DNA of 64,000 bases, from the NCBI RefSeq assembly GCF_018687535.1, contig NZ_CP061295.1, positions 248,001 through 312,000 of the forward strand, read 5' to 3'. The translations under genes and the position numbers were made by a program. Origin of the DNA: Polynucleobacter sp. MWH-S4W17. GTDB lineage: Bacteria; Pseudomonadota; Gammaproteobacteria; Burkholderiales; Burkholderiaceae. Below are positions 20,332 to 28,736 of this stretch, one piece after another. The notes beneath the pieces are model-generated. The model saw only the letters and a list, made by a program, of their open reading frames with translations, did no database searches and was not told where the DNA came from. Positions within the stretch are counted from its first letter, which is position 1, and each line of letters starts with the position of its first letter.

Positions 20332-20657
20332 TTTTGGCTTGGGTGATATCGCTGCTATTGCTCTGTTCATCTCTCATAGCGTATTTGGAGAGGCTGAGTG
20401 CATTACGCATCGTAGAAGTAAAAACAATGGAAGCATCTCAGAAACATTTTATTGCTGCTGAAAAATCGGTCTTAGACTGTGAGAAAAATTTAACCGCTCT
20501 TGCTAATCTCGAAGAGAATACTTGTTTTATTCAATCAGTAGGAAAAAATCGTTGGTTGATTTCCAGTAAAGAAAAGCCAGCGATTCAGATTGGTGTTGTG
20601 ATTGATGAAACAAATGGCACAGTAACTCGCATTAACTGGCGACATATATTTGAATAA
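20328..20657 (+). CDS. PilX-like small pseudopilin-type protein
   Basis: 109 residues. An N-terminal hydrophobic helix, MILAWVISLLLLCSSLIAYL, is followed by a helix with conserved-looking AEKSVLDCEKNL and two cysteines (in LDCEK and ENTCF) that could form a disulfide. This is the layout of PilX-type minor pilins, but there is no leader and no Gly-Phe cleavage site. The ATG overlaps the upstream TGA. Family assignment rests mainly on position between PilW- and FimT-like genes. Confidence 0.5.
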   Translation: MILAWVISLLLLCSSLIAYLERLSALRIVEVKTMEASQKHFIAAEKSVLDCEKNLTALANLEENTCFIQSVGKNRWLISSKEKPAIQIGVVIDETNGTVTRINWRHIFE

Positions 20658-20661
20658 CTTA

Positions 20662-21210
20662 ATGCTAGATTCAAAATCCGGATTTAGTCTCTTGGAGTTA
20701 ATGGCTGTGGTTTTGCTCATTGCCATTGTTGCGATGATGACCATGCCTTTATTGCAAGAACAAATTGCCGCACGAGAAATCGAAACTATCGCTCGAAGGT
20801 TTATTGCTCATGCGCACTTTGCTCGTCAGCAAGCTTTGTATTTAGGGCAACCCGTGCGCCTTGCGCCTATTGCTGACGATCGATGGGAGTCGGGGTGGGT
20901 AGTTAAAAGCGGCTGCATCGGTAAGGCAGTCAAATCAGGTTGTATTGAAAAGTCTTGGTTTTTGCAGGGAGGCATCGACCCCATTTACTTTAAGGGCGGA
21001 GGTAAGCAATTTATTGATCCCAATTCTGGCAAGAAGAGCATTCTGTTTAATGCCGCCGGTGCGGCAAAAACGGCTCAAGGCGGGTTTGTGGCCAATCGAT
21101 TGATCCTGGGTCACAGCAGGGCTCCCGACTTGGAGCGCCAAATGATTTTGGGAAGTGGAGGTCGCTGGCGCATCTGCGACCCCGCTAGAGATACTAAGCG
21201 CTGCCATTGA
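20662..21210 (+). CDS. GspH/FimT-type pseudopilin
   Basis: 182 residues from ATG 20662; a TTG at 20650 would add four. A canonical prepilin: a short leader ending in Ser-Gly, then FSLLELMAVVLLIAIVAMM with Glu at mature position 5. Downstream, AREIETIARRFIAHAHFARQ followed by a beta-rich region fits GspH/FimT. The four cysteines could pair. It shares the pilus cluster with three other pilin-like genes and leads into ribD, whose start lies close to its stop. Confidence 0.75.
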   Translation: MLDSKSGFSLLELMAVVLLIAIVAMMTMPLLQEQIAAREIETIARRFIAHAHFARQQALYLGQPVRLAPIADDRWESGWVVKSGCIGKAVKSGCIEKSWFLQGGIDPIYFKGGGKQFIDPNSGKKSILFNAAGAAKTAQGGFVANRLILGHSRAPDLERQMILGSGGRWRICDPARDTKRCH

Positions 21211-21227
21211 ATGGTTTAATAGACCCT

Positions 21228-22343
21228 ATGTACAGCGCAGTTGACCACCAGTTTATGAGTAAGGCTTTAGCCGAGGCTCAAAAAGCACTTTATTTATCGA
21301 ACCCTAATCCTAGAGTGGGTTGTGTCATTGTTAAAGATGACAAAGTTATTGGTAAGGGCTTTACTCAGAAGGTAGGCAGTGCTCATGCTGAGATACAAGC
21401 CCTAGCGAATGCCAAATCACTCGGAAATGATCCTGCGGGATCAACCATCTATGTAACGCTGGAGCCCTGCAGTCATACTGGGCGAACTCCCCCATGCGTT
21501 GATGCATTGATTGCTGCAAAACCGAAAGCCATATTTGTGGCAATGTCTGATCCCAATCCTTTGGTTGGTGGCAAGGGCTTAGAAAAACTAAAAACTGCAG
21601 GCATCGTAGTACATTGCGGATTAATGGAAGCCGAAGCGCATGCATTAAATCCTGGATTTATTTCACGCATGACTCGAGGTTTGCCTTGGGTGCGCATGAA
21701 AATTGCTGCAAGTCTCGATGGTAAGACGGCTTTACCGGATGGCCGTAGTCAGTGGATCACCGGACCGCTTGCAAGAGCTGATGGCCATCATTGGCGTGCA
21801 CAAGCATGTGCCATTGTGACTGGTGTAGGAACTGTTAAAGAAGACGATCCCACTCTGAATGTGCGGGATGTTCAAACTGAGCGTCAACCTTGGCGCATCA
21901 TCGTTGATTCCAAATTAGAAACGCCGCCGGCAGCAAAGATTCTCAACAACATTGATCAATCAGGCGTCATCATTGTTTGTGCAAGTCTTGATGGCCCAGA
22001 GATGCAGCAAAAAGCCAAAGCATTTACTGCGCGCGGTATCGAAGTTATTGCCATGGCTAATCCATCTGGCAAAGTAGATCTGCCAAAGCTATTCTCGTAT
22101 TTAGCCAAAGAGCGTGAGATGAATGAAATTCATATAGAGGCAGGCTTTAAGCTCAATGGATCTTTACTCAGAGAAAACTGTGTAGACGAGCTGCTGCTCT
22201 ACTACGCCCCATTCTTGATGGGTGAGGGTATTGGTATGGCTAATGTTGCGCCACTAAATTCCTTGAATGACAGAGAACAGTGGCAAGTCATTGATCACAG
22301 TCTCTTTGGCTCCGATCTTCGACTACGCTTAATAAAGAACTAA
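21228..22343 (+). CDS. ribD: Bifunctional riboflavin deaminase/reductase RibD
   Basis: About 371 residues. The N-terminal deaminase holds the zinc site HAEIQAL and EPCSHTGRTPPC; the C-terminal reductase starts near MKIAASLDGKTALPDGRSQW and includes the ADP-binding VTGVGTVKEDDPTLNVR region. It converts the GTP cyclohydrolase II product in two steps to 5-amino-6-ribitylaminouracil phosphate. A TTG at 21207 also opens the frame and would overlap the pseudopilin stop, but the ATG at 21228 is preferred. ribE follows nine bases later. Confidence 0.92.
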   Translation: MYSAVDHQFMSKALAEAQKALYLSNPNPRVGCVIVKDDKVIGKGFTQKVGSAHAEIQALANAKSLGNDPAGSTIYVTLEPCSHTGRTPPCVDALIAAKPKAIFVAMSDPNPLVGGKGLEKLKTAGIVVHCGLMEAEAHALNPGFISRMTRGLPWVRMKIAASLDGKTALPDGRSQWITGPLARADGHHWRAQACAIVTGVGTVKEDDPTLNVRDVQTERQPWRIIVDSKLETPPAAKILNNIDQSGVIIVCASLDGPEMQQKAKAFTARGIEVIAMANPSGKVDLPKLFSYLAKEREMNEIHIEAGFKLNGSLLRENCVDELLLYYAPFLMGEGIGMANVAPLNSLNDREQWQVIDHSLFGSDLRLRLIKN

Positions 22344-22352
22344 AATTACCCT

Positions 22353-22964
22353 ATGTTTACTGGAATCATTACTGCTGTTGGTCAAATTAAGAGCGCTCAA
22401 GCAAAGGGCGATGGCTTGCATTTAATTATCGAGGTTCCATCTGGCTATTTGGATGATGTTGCCTTGGGTGACAGCATTGCCATTCAAGGTGCTTGCATGA
22501 CAGCTACCCAGTTAACCAGCGATTCTTTTGCCTTGGATATCTCTCGTGAGTCTCTGAATAAAACGATTGGTCTTGATAAGGTCGGTCCAGTCAACCTCGA
22601 AAAGGCCATGCGTTTAAATGATCGCCTAGGCGGACATTTAGTGAGTGGGCACGTAGATGGTGTTGGCAAGGTTGCGCACTTTTCTCAAGTGGCTAATGAC
22701 GCTTATGGTTCTTGGTTGCTGCGTATTGAAGCTCCAAAAGAACTGGCGCAATACTTGGCTTACAAAGGATCTATTGTTGTGAATGGTGTATCGCTCACAG
22801 TCAATCAGACCGAAGACTCAGCAACTTCTTGCGTCATTGATATCAATATTATTCCCCACACCTTGGAAAACACTACCCTGGGCAATCTCAAGCAAGGTGA
22901 TGCGGTAAATCTTGAGGTGGATTTAATTGCGCGCTATATAGCTAGAATGCTTAATAAGACTTAA
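22353..22964 (+). CDS. ribE: Riboflavin synthase alpha subunit
   Basis: Dismutates two lumazine molecules to riboflavin. 203 residues with the two internal repeats typical of the trimeric enzyme. The first begins MFTGIITAVGQIKS; each repeat carries a VNLEKAMRLND- or VNLEVDLIARY-type tail, and GGHLVSGHVDG joins them. Linked tightly to ribD. The stop overlaps by four bases the stop of a convergent antitoxin-like gene. Confidence 0.95.
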   Translation: MFTGIITAVGQIKSAQAKGDGLHLIIEVPSGYLDDVALGDSIAIQGACMTATQLTSDSFALDISRESLNKTIGLDKVGPVNLEKAMRLNDRLGGHLVSGHVDGVGKVAHFSQVANDAYGSWLLRIEAPKELAQYLAYKGSIVVNGVSLTVNQTEDSATSCVIDINIIPHTLENTTLGNLKQGDAVNLEVDLIARYIARMLNKT

Positions 22965-23206
22965 ATCTTTACTTTTATAGTTTTGCCACCCCTACGAGCC
23001 TTGATAGTTTTTATTAGCGAGGCATCATCAATAAAATCAAGTATCACTTCATATGCCTTAGCTGACAAAAGATAAGCCTTAGGTTTGTTACTATTTAAGA
23101 TGGCCATAGGTAGATCGTCTGCATTACCAATAATCTTCTTAGGATTGCGTTTTAGCTCAGCCATGCTGACTGTGGTTTTGATGCGAAGTATGTCTGCAAT
23201 ATCCAT
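22961..23206 (-). CDS. Phd/YefM-type antitoxin without adjacent toxin
   Basis: 81 residues from the ATG at 23206. An IKTTVSMAELKRNPKKII segment followed by LPMAILNSNKPKAYLLSAKAYE matches the DNA-binding N-terminal fold of Phd/YefM/StbD antitoxins. A toxin gene normally follows, but here the next gene is the convergent ribE, so it appears orphaned. It is divergent from higBA and shares a 93-base gap containing a perfect palindrome, so the two loci may share an operator. Confidence 0.65.
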   Translation of the reverse strand: MDIADILRIKTTVSMAELKRNPKKIIGNADDLPMAILNSNKPKAYLLSAKAYEVILDFIDDASLIKTIKARRGGKTIKVKI

Positions 23207-23270
23207 GTGACTTGTAATTTTAAATCGCTTAAATCTTAATTGGCATAGGGTTATATGACCCCACTTGCAA

Positions 23271-23289
23271 TAGTCCCATTTTGGGACTA
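23271..23289. promoter_or_regulatory. Palindromic operator candidate, HigBA/antitoxin divergent promoter
   Basis: Perfect inverted repeat TAGTCCCA-TTT-TGGGACTA, 8-base arms and a 3-base centre, ending 10 bases before the higB GTG. HigA-type antitoxins repress their own operons at such sites. The repeat lies between the orphan antitoxin gene and higBA, so it could control either or both. There is no T-run after it, so a terminator is unlikely. Confidence 0.6.
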
Positions 23290-23299
23290 AGATTAATGT

Positions 23300-23605
23300 G
23301 TGCGAATAATAGCCAGAAAACACCTAACAAATTTTTGGCGTATTCATCCCGATGCCGAGCAGCCACTTAAAGCTTGGTATGACGAGGTGGCGCATGCAAA
23401 TTGGAAAAGGCCGCAAGATATAAAGAATAAGTATCGAAATGCGAGTTTTATTGCAGGTAATAGAGTTGTCTTTAATATCAAAGGAAATGCCTACCGTTTG
23501 GTGGTGGCAGTTGCTTATAGTTTTGGGGCGGTATATGTGAAATTTATTGGTAGCCATGCTGCATACGATCAAATTGATGCTTACACAGTGCAGTTGGAGG
23601 AATAA
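23300..23605 (+). CDS. higB: HigB-family mRNA interferase toxin
   Basis: 101 residues, starting with GTG. The HigB pattern is clear: MRIIARKHLTNFWRIHPDAE, then LKAWYDEVAHANW, VFNIKGNAYRLVVAVAY and FIGSHAAYD. These proteins cleave mRNA in the ribosomal A site and are neutralised by HigA. The toxin precedes the antitoxin, as usual for hig loci, and the stop overlaps the antitoxin ATG (TAATG). Confidence 0.87.
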   Translation: MRIIARKHLTNFWRIHPDAEQPLKAWYDEVAHANWKRPQDIKNKYRNASFIAGNRVVFNIKGNAYRLVVAVAYSFGAVYVKFIGSHAAYDQIDAYTVQLEE

Positions 23606-23988
23606 TGAAAGAATTAAAACCCATTCGTAACAAGCTTGAATACAAGGATGCCCTAGCCCAGGCGTCTTACTATTTTGATCATGAGCCAAAACCTGGGACT
23701 AAGGATGGAGATAGGTTTGAGATCCTCTTAATGCTCATTGAGTCTTATGAGAACAAGCACTATGCGATTCTTCCACCAGACCCAATTGAGGCAATTAAAT
23801 TCAGAATGGAACAATCCGACTTGAGTCCAAAGGATTTGCAGCCGATGATCGGTGGCCTAAATCGCGTATATGAAATATTAAATCGCAAACGCCCCCTTAC
23901 ACTGAAGATGATTTGGAAGTTGCACTCTATGTTGGGGATCCCTGCTGATAGTTTGATTCAGCAGGATGATGAGCTGCGCGCAGCCTAA
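23605..23988 (+). CDS. higA: HigA-type antitoxin with HTH domain
   Basis: 127 residues. The first half forms a helical toxin-binding region; the C-terminal half PIEAIKFRMEQSDLSPKDLQ followed by LNRVYEILNRKRPLTLKMIW is an XRE helix-turn-helix of the HigA type. A GGAGG ribosome site lies inside the end of higB. It presumably neutralises HigB and represses at 23271-23289. Convergent with queC, five bases apart. Confidence 0.87.
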   Translation: MKELKPIRNKLEYKDALAQASYYFDHEPKPGTKDGDRFEILLMLIESYENKHYAILPPDPIEAIKFRMEQSDLSPKDLQPMIGGLNRVYEILNRKRPLTLKMIWKLHSMLGIPADSLIQQDDELRAA

Positions 23989-23993
23989 TACGT

Positions 23994-24737
23994 TTAATAT
24001 TTTTTTTGGTAGCGAGTAGGATCGCCCACATTGGCTTGCTTAAAGCCAGCCTGTCTTAGGCGGCAAGACTCACATTCTCCGCAGGCTTCACCCAAATCAT
24101 TTGCCTGGTAGCAAGAGACTGTTTGAGAATAATCTACACCTAGCGTACTTCCTAGTTGAATGATTTCACCTTTAGTAAGGCTAATGATAGGTGCGTGCAC
24201 TCTAAAACGATTTGCATCATTTATGGCTTCTACGCCTGCTTTAGTGGCTAGGTTGGCCATATGTTCAAAAGAGGCAACGTATTCAGGGCGGCAATCAGGA
24301 TAACCGGAGTAATCCACCGAATTAGCGCCGTAGAAAATATCAAGACCACCCAATGACTCTGCCCAACCTAAGGCAAGTGACAGCAAAATCGTATTGCGTG
24401 CTGGCACGTAGGTAATGGGAATTTCTTGATCTTTGCCGGGAGTGGTTGGGACTGCAATCGAGGCATCAGTTAAAGCAGAGCCCCCAAAGCGAGTGAGGTC
24501 TAGATTAACCACTTCGTGTCTTGCTACTCCAATTTGCTTGGCAATATGTTTGGCCGCTGCCAATTCAGATGAATGACGCTGACCATATCCTACGGATAGG
24601 GCATACGGCGTATACCCAAGGTCTTTCGCAAGGGCGAGCACAGTTGTTGAGTCTAGCCCACCCGAAAACAGAATGACTGCTGGAGCGCCGGCTTTACGGG
24701 GCGCTAGAGATTCGAATGCGGCAGAAAGCTTAGACAT
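23994..24737 (-). CDS. queC: 7-cyano-7-deazaguanine synthase
   Basis: Converts 7-carboxy-7-deazaguanine to preQ0 in queuosine synthesis, using ATP and ammonia. 247 residues. The PP-loop FSGGLDSTT at residues 24-32 and the zinc-binding cysteine cluster [17 protein letters not shown] near the C-terminus are intact. It follows cpoB by ten bases on the minus strand, an adjacency also familiar from other proteobacteria. Other queuosine genes are not in the window. Confidence 0.93.
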   Translation of the reverse strand: MSKLSAAFESLAPRKAGAPAVILFSGGLDSTTVLALAKDLGYTPYALSVGYGQRHSSELAAAKHIAKQIGVARHEVVNLDLTRFGGSALTDASIAVPTTPGKDQEIPITYVPARNTILLSLALGWAESLGGLDIFYGANSVDYSGYPDCRPEYVASFEHMANLATKAGVEAINDANRFRVHAPIISLTKGEIIQLGSTLGVDYSQTVSCYQANDLGEACGECESCRLRQAGFKQANVGDPTRYQKKY

Positions 24738-24747
24738 GGATAATCAG

Positions 24748-25479
24748 TTACTTGGTGCTAGTAATGAGTTGCTGCGCATCTTTAGCTGCATCAGTGTCTG
24801 GGTACTTAGCAATAATTTCGCTAAATGTTTTTTTAGCCGCTGCCTTGTTGCCGCTTTCTAATTGCGAGTTACCCAAAGTCACCATTGCCGCAGGAACGCG
24901 TGGATGATTTGGGTAGCGTTTAATTAAACTTTGTAATTGGGCGATGGCACCAGCATATTCTTTATTGGCATATTTGCTATTACCACTCCAGTAGAGGGCA
25001 AGCGGCAAGTAAGGGCTTTTTGGATACTTGGCAGTGAATGCAGCAAAGCTATCGTCAGCTTTCTTCAGATTACCCGCCTGAAAGGCCTTTAATGCATCGT
25101 CGTAGGCTTTTTTCTCGCCAGGTTGCACTGTTCCAGAGACGCCTTCAATTGTTACGGTGCGAGGCTCAAAATTACCCAAGCGAGTATCGAGATCTTGGTA
25201 GTAAGTTTTCTGACTATTGTTAATGTCTTCGCCTTGCTTCTCAAGCTCTTCAACCTTGCCACGCAGCTCTGCATTCTCAGTTTTGAGTTTGTCGATTTGA
25301 CCCTGTAACTCAAGCTGGGTGGTCGCTAGAGACTTGCGCAGATCCAGGATGGCTTTACGTGCCTCGTCATCGGAGAAGAGGGCCCAGGCGCTATTAGATG
25401 CGCCTAAACAAATGAGTGCAGCACTTAAACAAAACGCTCGTGAGAGCGTTTGTTTTACTGAGTATGAAAGCATCTTCAT
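24748..25479 (-). CDS. cpoB: Cell division coordinator CpoB (YbgF), Tol-Pal associated
   Basis: 243 residues. A hydrophobic signal peptide up to about residue 33 (LICLGASNSAWA), then a heptad-rich coiled coil (QLELQGQIDKLKTENAELR), then TPR-type repeats such as YDDALKAFQAGNLKKADDSF. CpoB is a periplasmic protein linking peptidoglycan synthesis with outer-membrane constriction. It abuts pal with no gap, the end of the tolQRAB-pal-cpoB block. Confidence 0.9.
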   Translation of the reverse strand: MKMLSYSVKQTLSRAFCLSAALICLGASNSAWALFSDDEARKAILDLRKSLATTQLELQGQIDKLKTENAELRGKVEELEKQGEDINNSQKTYYQDLDTRLGNFEPRTVTIEGVSGTVQPGEKKAYDDALKAFQAGNLKKADDSFAAFTAKYPKSPYLPLALYWSGNSKYANKEYAGAIAQLQSLIKRYPNHPRVPAAMVTLGNSQLESGNKAAAKKTFSEIIAKYPDTDAAKDAQQLITSTK

Positions 25480-25980
25480 TTAGTTGGTGATGTAAACAAT
25501 GTCAGCGCGGCGATTTTCTGCCCAAGCTGCTTCAGTGTCACCTTCTGCTTTTGGCTTTTCTTTGCCAAAGCTCACTGCTTCCATTTGGTCGTCAGAAACG
25601 CCCATCAAGTTCAATGATTTACGTACAGCATCAGAACGACGTTGGCCAAGTGCCAAGTTGTATTCAGCTGTGCCGCGTTCATCAGTGTTGCCCTGAATAA
25701 TGACTTTCTGCTTTGGATTGGCTTTTAAGTAGCTTGCGTGAGCAGACAGCATTTTTTGGTATTTAGTTTGAACGGTGTATTCATCAAAGCCAAAGTAAAC
25801 ACTCTTTTCAAAGAGTGGACTGCTCGGGTCATTCCATGGCTGTGAGCCAAATTTGCCACTGCCGCTACCATTAGCGCCATCAGTGTCATCTAGCTTGACG
25901 CTGGAGCATGCTGCCATCAAAAATGCCGCGGCACCAATCAGGGCGAATGTCGCTGCGCGACGTGCGATAGAAATCTTCAT
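25480..25980 (-). CDS. pal: Peptidoglycan-associated lipoprotein Pal
   Basis: 166 residues. Lipobox LMAAC at about residues 21-25 marks a lipoprotein anchored in the outer membrane. The C-terminal OmpA-like domain has FGFDEYTVQ, GNTDERGTAEYNLALGQRR and the KAEGDTEAAWAENRRADI tail that bind peptidoglycan. It works with TolB. An AGGAAAA ribosome site precedes the ATG. The 142 bases up to tolB may hold its own promoter. Confidence 0.95.
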   Translation of the reverse strand: MKISIARRAATFALIGAAAFLMAACSSVKLDDTDGANGSGSGKFGSQPWNDPSSPLFEKSVYFGFDEYTVQTKYQKMLSAHASYLKANPKQKVIIQGNTDERGTAEYNLALGQRRSDAVRKSLNLMGVSDDQMEAVSFGKEKPKAEGDTEAAWAENRRADIVYITN

Positions 25981-26122
25981 GAATTTTCCTTTTTCCTACG
26001 AGCTAAATCTATAAATAAATCAATAGACAATATTATGCCCCTAAGAACATCAAAAGTGACTATTTCAACCCCTAAAAAAGGGTTTAGATGCAGTTAAGGC
26101 TTGGTTCAGACCTACCTAAGAC

Positions 26123-27445
26123 TCAGTCCATGAATGGGCTCCAGGACGGCTGACGTACATCAGATCCGGGAATGCTCAATACCTGTTTGGAGTTGCCATC
26201 GACTGAAACGGCGGCGAGTACTCGTTTGCCACCGACTTTGGTGGAGTAGAGAACATAGCGGCCGTTGGCAGCAAAGGAAGGGGATTCATCACTAGTGCCA
26301 TCGGTAAGCGCCTGAGTATCGCCAGTAGCCAAGTTCAGAATGTAGAGGCGATATGCGCCACCAATATTGGCGATGTAAGCTAAATATTTGCCATCTGGTG
26401 AGATGCGAGGTGAGGTTACAAAACCTTGTTTGAAGGTAATGCGTTTGACGCCTTCAGCTTGTTCGCCATCAGCACTCATGCGATAGATTTGTGGGTTGCC
26501 ACCGCGATCGCTAGTGAAGTAGATGTAGCGACCATCAGCAGAATATTGCGGCTCGGTATCAATCGTGTTGCCACGAGTTAAACGATGCAAACCCGTGCCA
26601 TCTGCATTGATGCCGTAGATCTGTGTATTACCATCTTTAGACAATGAGATCGCTAATTTCTTGCCATCGGGTGACCACGCTGGTGCGCTGTTATTACCCT
26701 TTTGATTTGAAAGAGAAATGCGACGACCGGTTGCTAGTTCATGAACATAAATCACCGGCTTACGATCTTCAAAAGAAACGTACGCTACTTTCTTGCCATC
26801 GGGTGACCATGATGGAGAAATAATCGGCTCACCACTGTTCATAGCATTGCGAATGTTCTGACCGTCTGCATCAGATATCACCAGGCGATAGCGCTTACCA
26901 TCCTTAATGACATAGGAGAGACGGGTGGAGAACACGCCACGCTCACCCAATAATTTAAAGATGATGTCATCAGCAATTTTATGGGCAACTGCACGCAAGT
27001 TATCGCTGCTTGAGTTGAGATTTAGACCGCCCAGGCTTTGAGATTTGCGAACATCAAATAATTTGTAATGAATGTCAAATTGATTGTTGCCAGTCTGTAC
27101 GACTGATCCAACTACTAATGCATCAGCGCCACGTGCTGCCCAAGATTTGTAGTTGGGGGTACCATCATCGCTCTCAACAGCATTACCGTTCTCAGTATTT
27201 TTAAAGTAACCGCTGCGAGCTAAATCTTGGCGAATAATTTCAGTAACGCTAGTGGGTAATTTGTTCTCATCTTTAAAGCGCATTACCGCGATTGGGTAAA
27301 GTGATTGACCTACGCCAGTGATTTCAATATTCATCTGCGCAAGCGCAGGAGTTGCAAAGCTGATACATAAAGCAATACCAATCAAGCTAAAAGAATTTAG
27401 TTTTGAGGTCAGTTTCTGTATCTGTCTTTTTGCTAATTGCAACAT
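26123..27445 (-). CDS. tolB: Tol-Pal translocation protein TolB
   Basis: 440 residues. A signal peptide ending near ATPALAQ, an N-terminal domain with ITGVGQSLYPIAVMRF, then a six-bladed beta-propeller with repeated PSWSPDGKKVAYVS-like motifs. TolB is periplasmic, binding Pal and TolA. Three bases separate it from tolA upstream, so they are co-transcribed. Length and repeat number are typical. Confidence 0.95.
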   Translation of the reverse strand: MLQLAKRQIQKLTSKLNSFSLIGIALCISFATPALAQMNIEITGVGQSLYPIAVMRFKDENKLPTSVTEIIRQDLARSGYFKNTENGNAVESDDGTPNYKSWAARGADALVVGSVVQTGNNQFDIHYKLFDVRKSQSLGGLNLNSSSDNLRAVAHKIADDIIFKLLGERGVFSTRLSYVIKDGKRYRLVISDADGQNIRNAMNSGEPIISPSWSPDGKKVAYVSFEDRKPVIYVHELATGRRISLSNQKGNNSAPAWSPDGKKLAISLSKDGNTQIYGINADGTGLHRLTRGNTIDTEPQYSADGRYIYFTSDRGGNPQIYRMSADGEQAEGVKRITFKQGFVTSPRISPDGKYLAYIANIGGAYRLYILNLATGDTQALTDGTSDESPSFAANGRYVLYSTKVGGKRVLAAVSVDGNSKQVLSIPGSDVRQPSWSPFMD

Positions 27446-27448
27446 GCA

Positions 27449-28270
27449 TTAATCCTTGGGTTTAAAAGTCAGTTTTACTTCGCGTTGAGGAATTTTGCCA
27501 TTGTCGTCTTTTGGCAAACTCTCTGCGCGAGAAAGTGCGAGGAGTACGGCACGGTCCCAGCCGGTATTACCGCTAGAGGATTGAATACTGGTACTCAAAA
27601 TAGCCCCGTCTGGAGCAAGATTGACCAGAATCACCGCTGCAGGGTTGCCACTCACGGATTCAGGGTTAAAGACAATCAATGGCTTGACCTTCTTAATGAC
27701 TTTGTCGGTCCAGCCTGGGGGCGCATTGCCTCCGCCGCCAACACCACTTCCAACCGTACCACCACTACCGCCTTCGGCACCAGCTGCAGCACGTAAACGC
27801 GCTAATTGATCAGAACGTGCTTTTTCTGCAGCGGCATTGGCTTTAGTTTCTGCAGGAGATTGGGCTTTAGGGGCTTCTACTTTTTTCGGTGGATCTTCCT
27901 TCTTCGGCTTTTCCTTCTCCTTCGGTGGAGGAGGTTTCACTGGCTTTGGCTTCTCTTTCACCACTTCTTTTTTGGGAGGTTCTTTATCTACCTTCTTTTT
28001 CTTGATGGCGATATCAGCAGCCTCTTCTTTCACTTCTGTTTTGAGTTCTGGCTCAGGTGGAGATTCTACTTGTGGAGCGGAGTCCCAGAGCTCAACCTCA
28101 ACACCAGAAGAGGTGGTGTTGTTCCAGCTAATCCCAATCATTAAAAAAGCAAGCAGACCTAAATGCGCGATGAGTGAAAAAGTAAAGGCGCGCTTGGTAC
28201 TTTCTTCTTTCGTAAAACGTCCTCGCTTGAATTGCGAGAGGGGTGACTGAAAAGAGTGTGCGCTATTCAT
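27449..28270 (-). CDS. tolA: Tol-Pal inner-membrane linker TolA
   Basis: 273 residues. One transmembrane helix near residues 28-50 (AFTFSLIAHLGLLAFLMIGI), a long Lys/Pro/Glu-rich rod (PPKKEVVKEKPKPVKPPPPK and similar), and a C-terminal TonB/TolA-like domain with AVILVNLAPDGAILSTSI. TolA transmits proton-motive-force energy from TolQR to TolB/Pal. Shorter than the E. coli protein because the rod is short, as in many betaproteobacteria. Confidence 0.9.
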   Translation of the reverse strand: MNSAHSFQSPLSQFKRGRFTKEESTKRAFTFSLIAHLGLLAFLMIGISWNNTTSSGVEVELWDSAPQVESPPEPELKTEVKEEAADIAIKKKKVDKEPPKKEVVKEKPKPVKPPPPKEKEKPKKEDPPKKVEAPKAQSPAETKANAAAEKARSDQLARLRAAAGAEGGSGGTVGSGVGGGGNAPPGWTDKVIKKVKPLIVFNPESVSGNPAAVILVNLAPDGAILSTSIQSSSGNTGWDRAVLLALSRAESLPKDDNGKIPQREVKLTFKPKD

Positions 28271-28293
28271 GAGCAGCTATGATGGCCAGAGTC

Positions 28294-28713
28294 TTACTGG
28301 GTCTTGACCGCAAGGCCAACGCGCTTCACGCCATTCTCTTTGAGCTTGGACATCACTTCCATCACTGTTTCATACTTAATGGATTTATCCGCAGCAATCA
28401 CAATCGGTTGATCGGCAGATTTTTCTGCCTGAGATCTGGCAAAAGCACCAAGCTCAAATTTATTAAGTGTTTGCGTGGGGTCTCCATCTTTGCGCACGAT
28501 GACATTCTCGTTGGCATCAATCGTTAGAAAGACTGGCGGTAGTGATTGCACTTTGGCGCCACCAACAGTGGGTAAGTTGACAACGCCGGGGTTGACCATT
28601 GGTGCGGTGACCATAAAAATTACGAGCAATACCAACATGACGTCGATGTAGGGAACGACGTTAATGTCAGACATTGCCCGACGTTTGTTTTTACGCAATG
28701 AAGAACCAGCCAT
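28294..28713 (-). CDS. tolR: Tol-Pal protein TolR
   Basis: 139 residues of the ExbD/TolR family. A basic N-terminus (RKNKRRAMSDINVVPYIDVM) leads into a single transmembrane helix, whose Asp in the PYIDVMLVLLVIFMV stretch is the conserved proton-relay residue. The periplasmic domain follows. It lies between tolQ and tolA with short gaps, as expected for the operon. Confidence 0.95.
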   Translation of the reverse strand: MAGSSLRKNKRRAMSDINVVPYIDVMLVLLVIFMVTAPMVNPGVVNLPTVGGAKVQSLPPVFLTIDANENVIVRKDGDPTQTLNKFELGAFARSQAEKSADQPIVIAADKSIKYETVMEVMSKLKENGVKRVGLAVKTQ

Positions 28714-28736
28714 AATTTTTTCGCTTATGAATCCAA

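Noticed and set aside
27806..28250. Two overlapping plus-strand open frames opposite tolA
   Set aside because: They are low-complexity Phe/Gly-rich shadows of the Lys/Pro/Glu-rich TolA rod.
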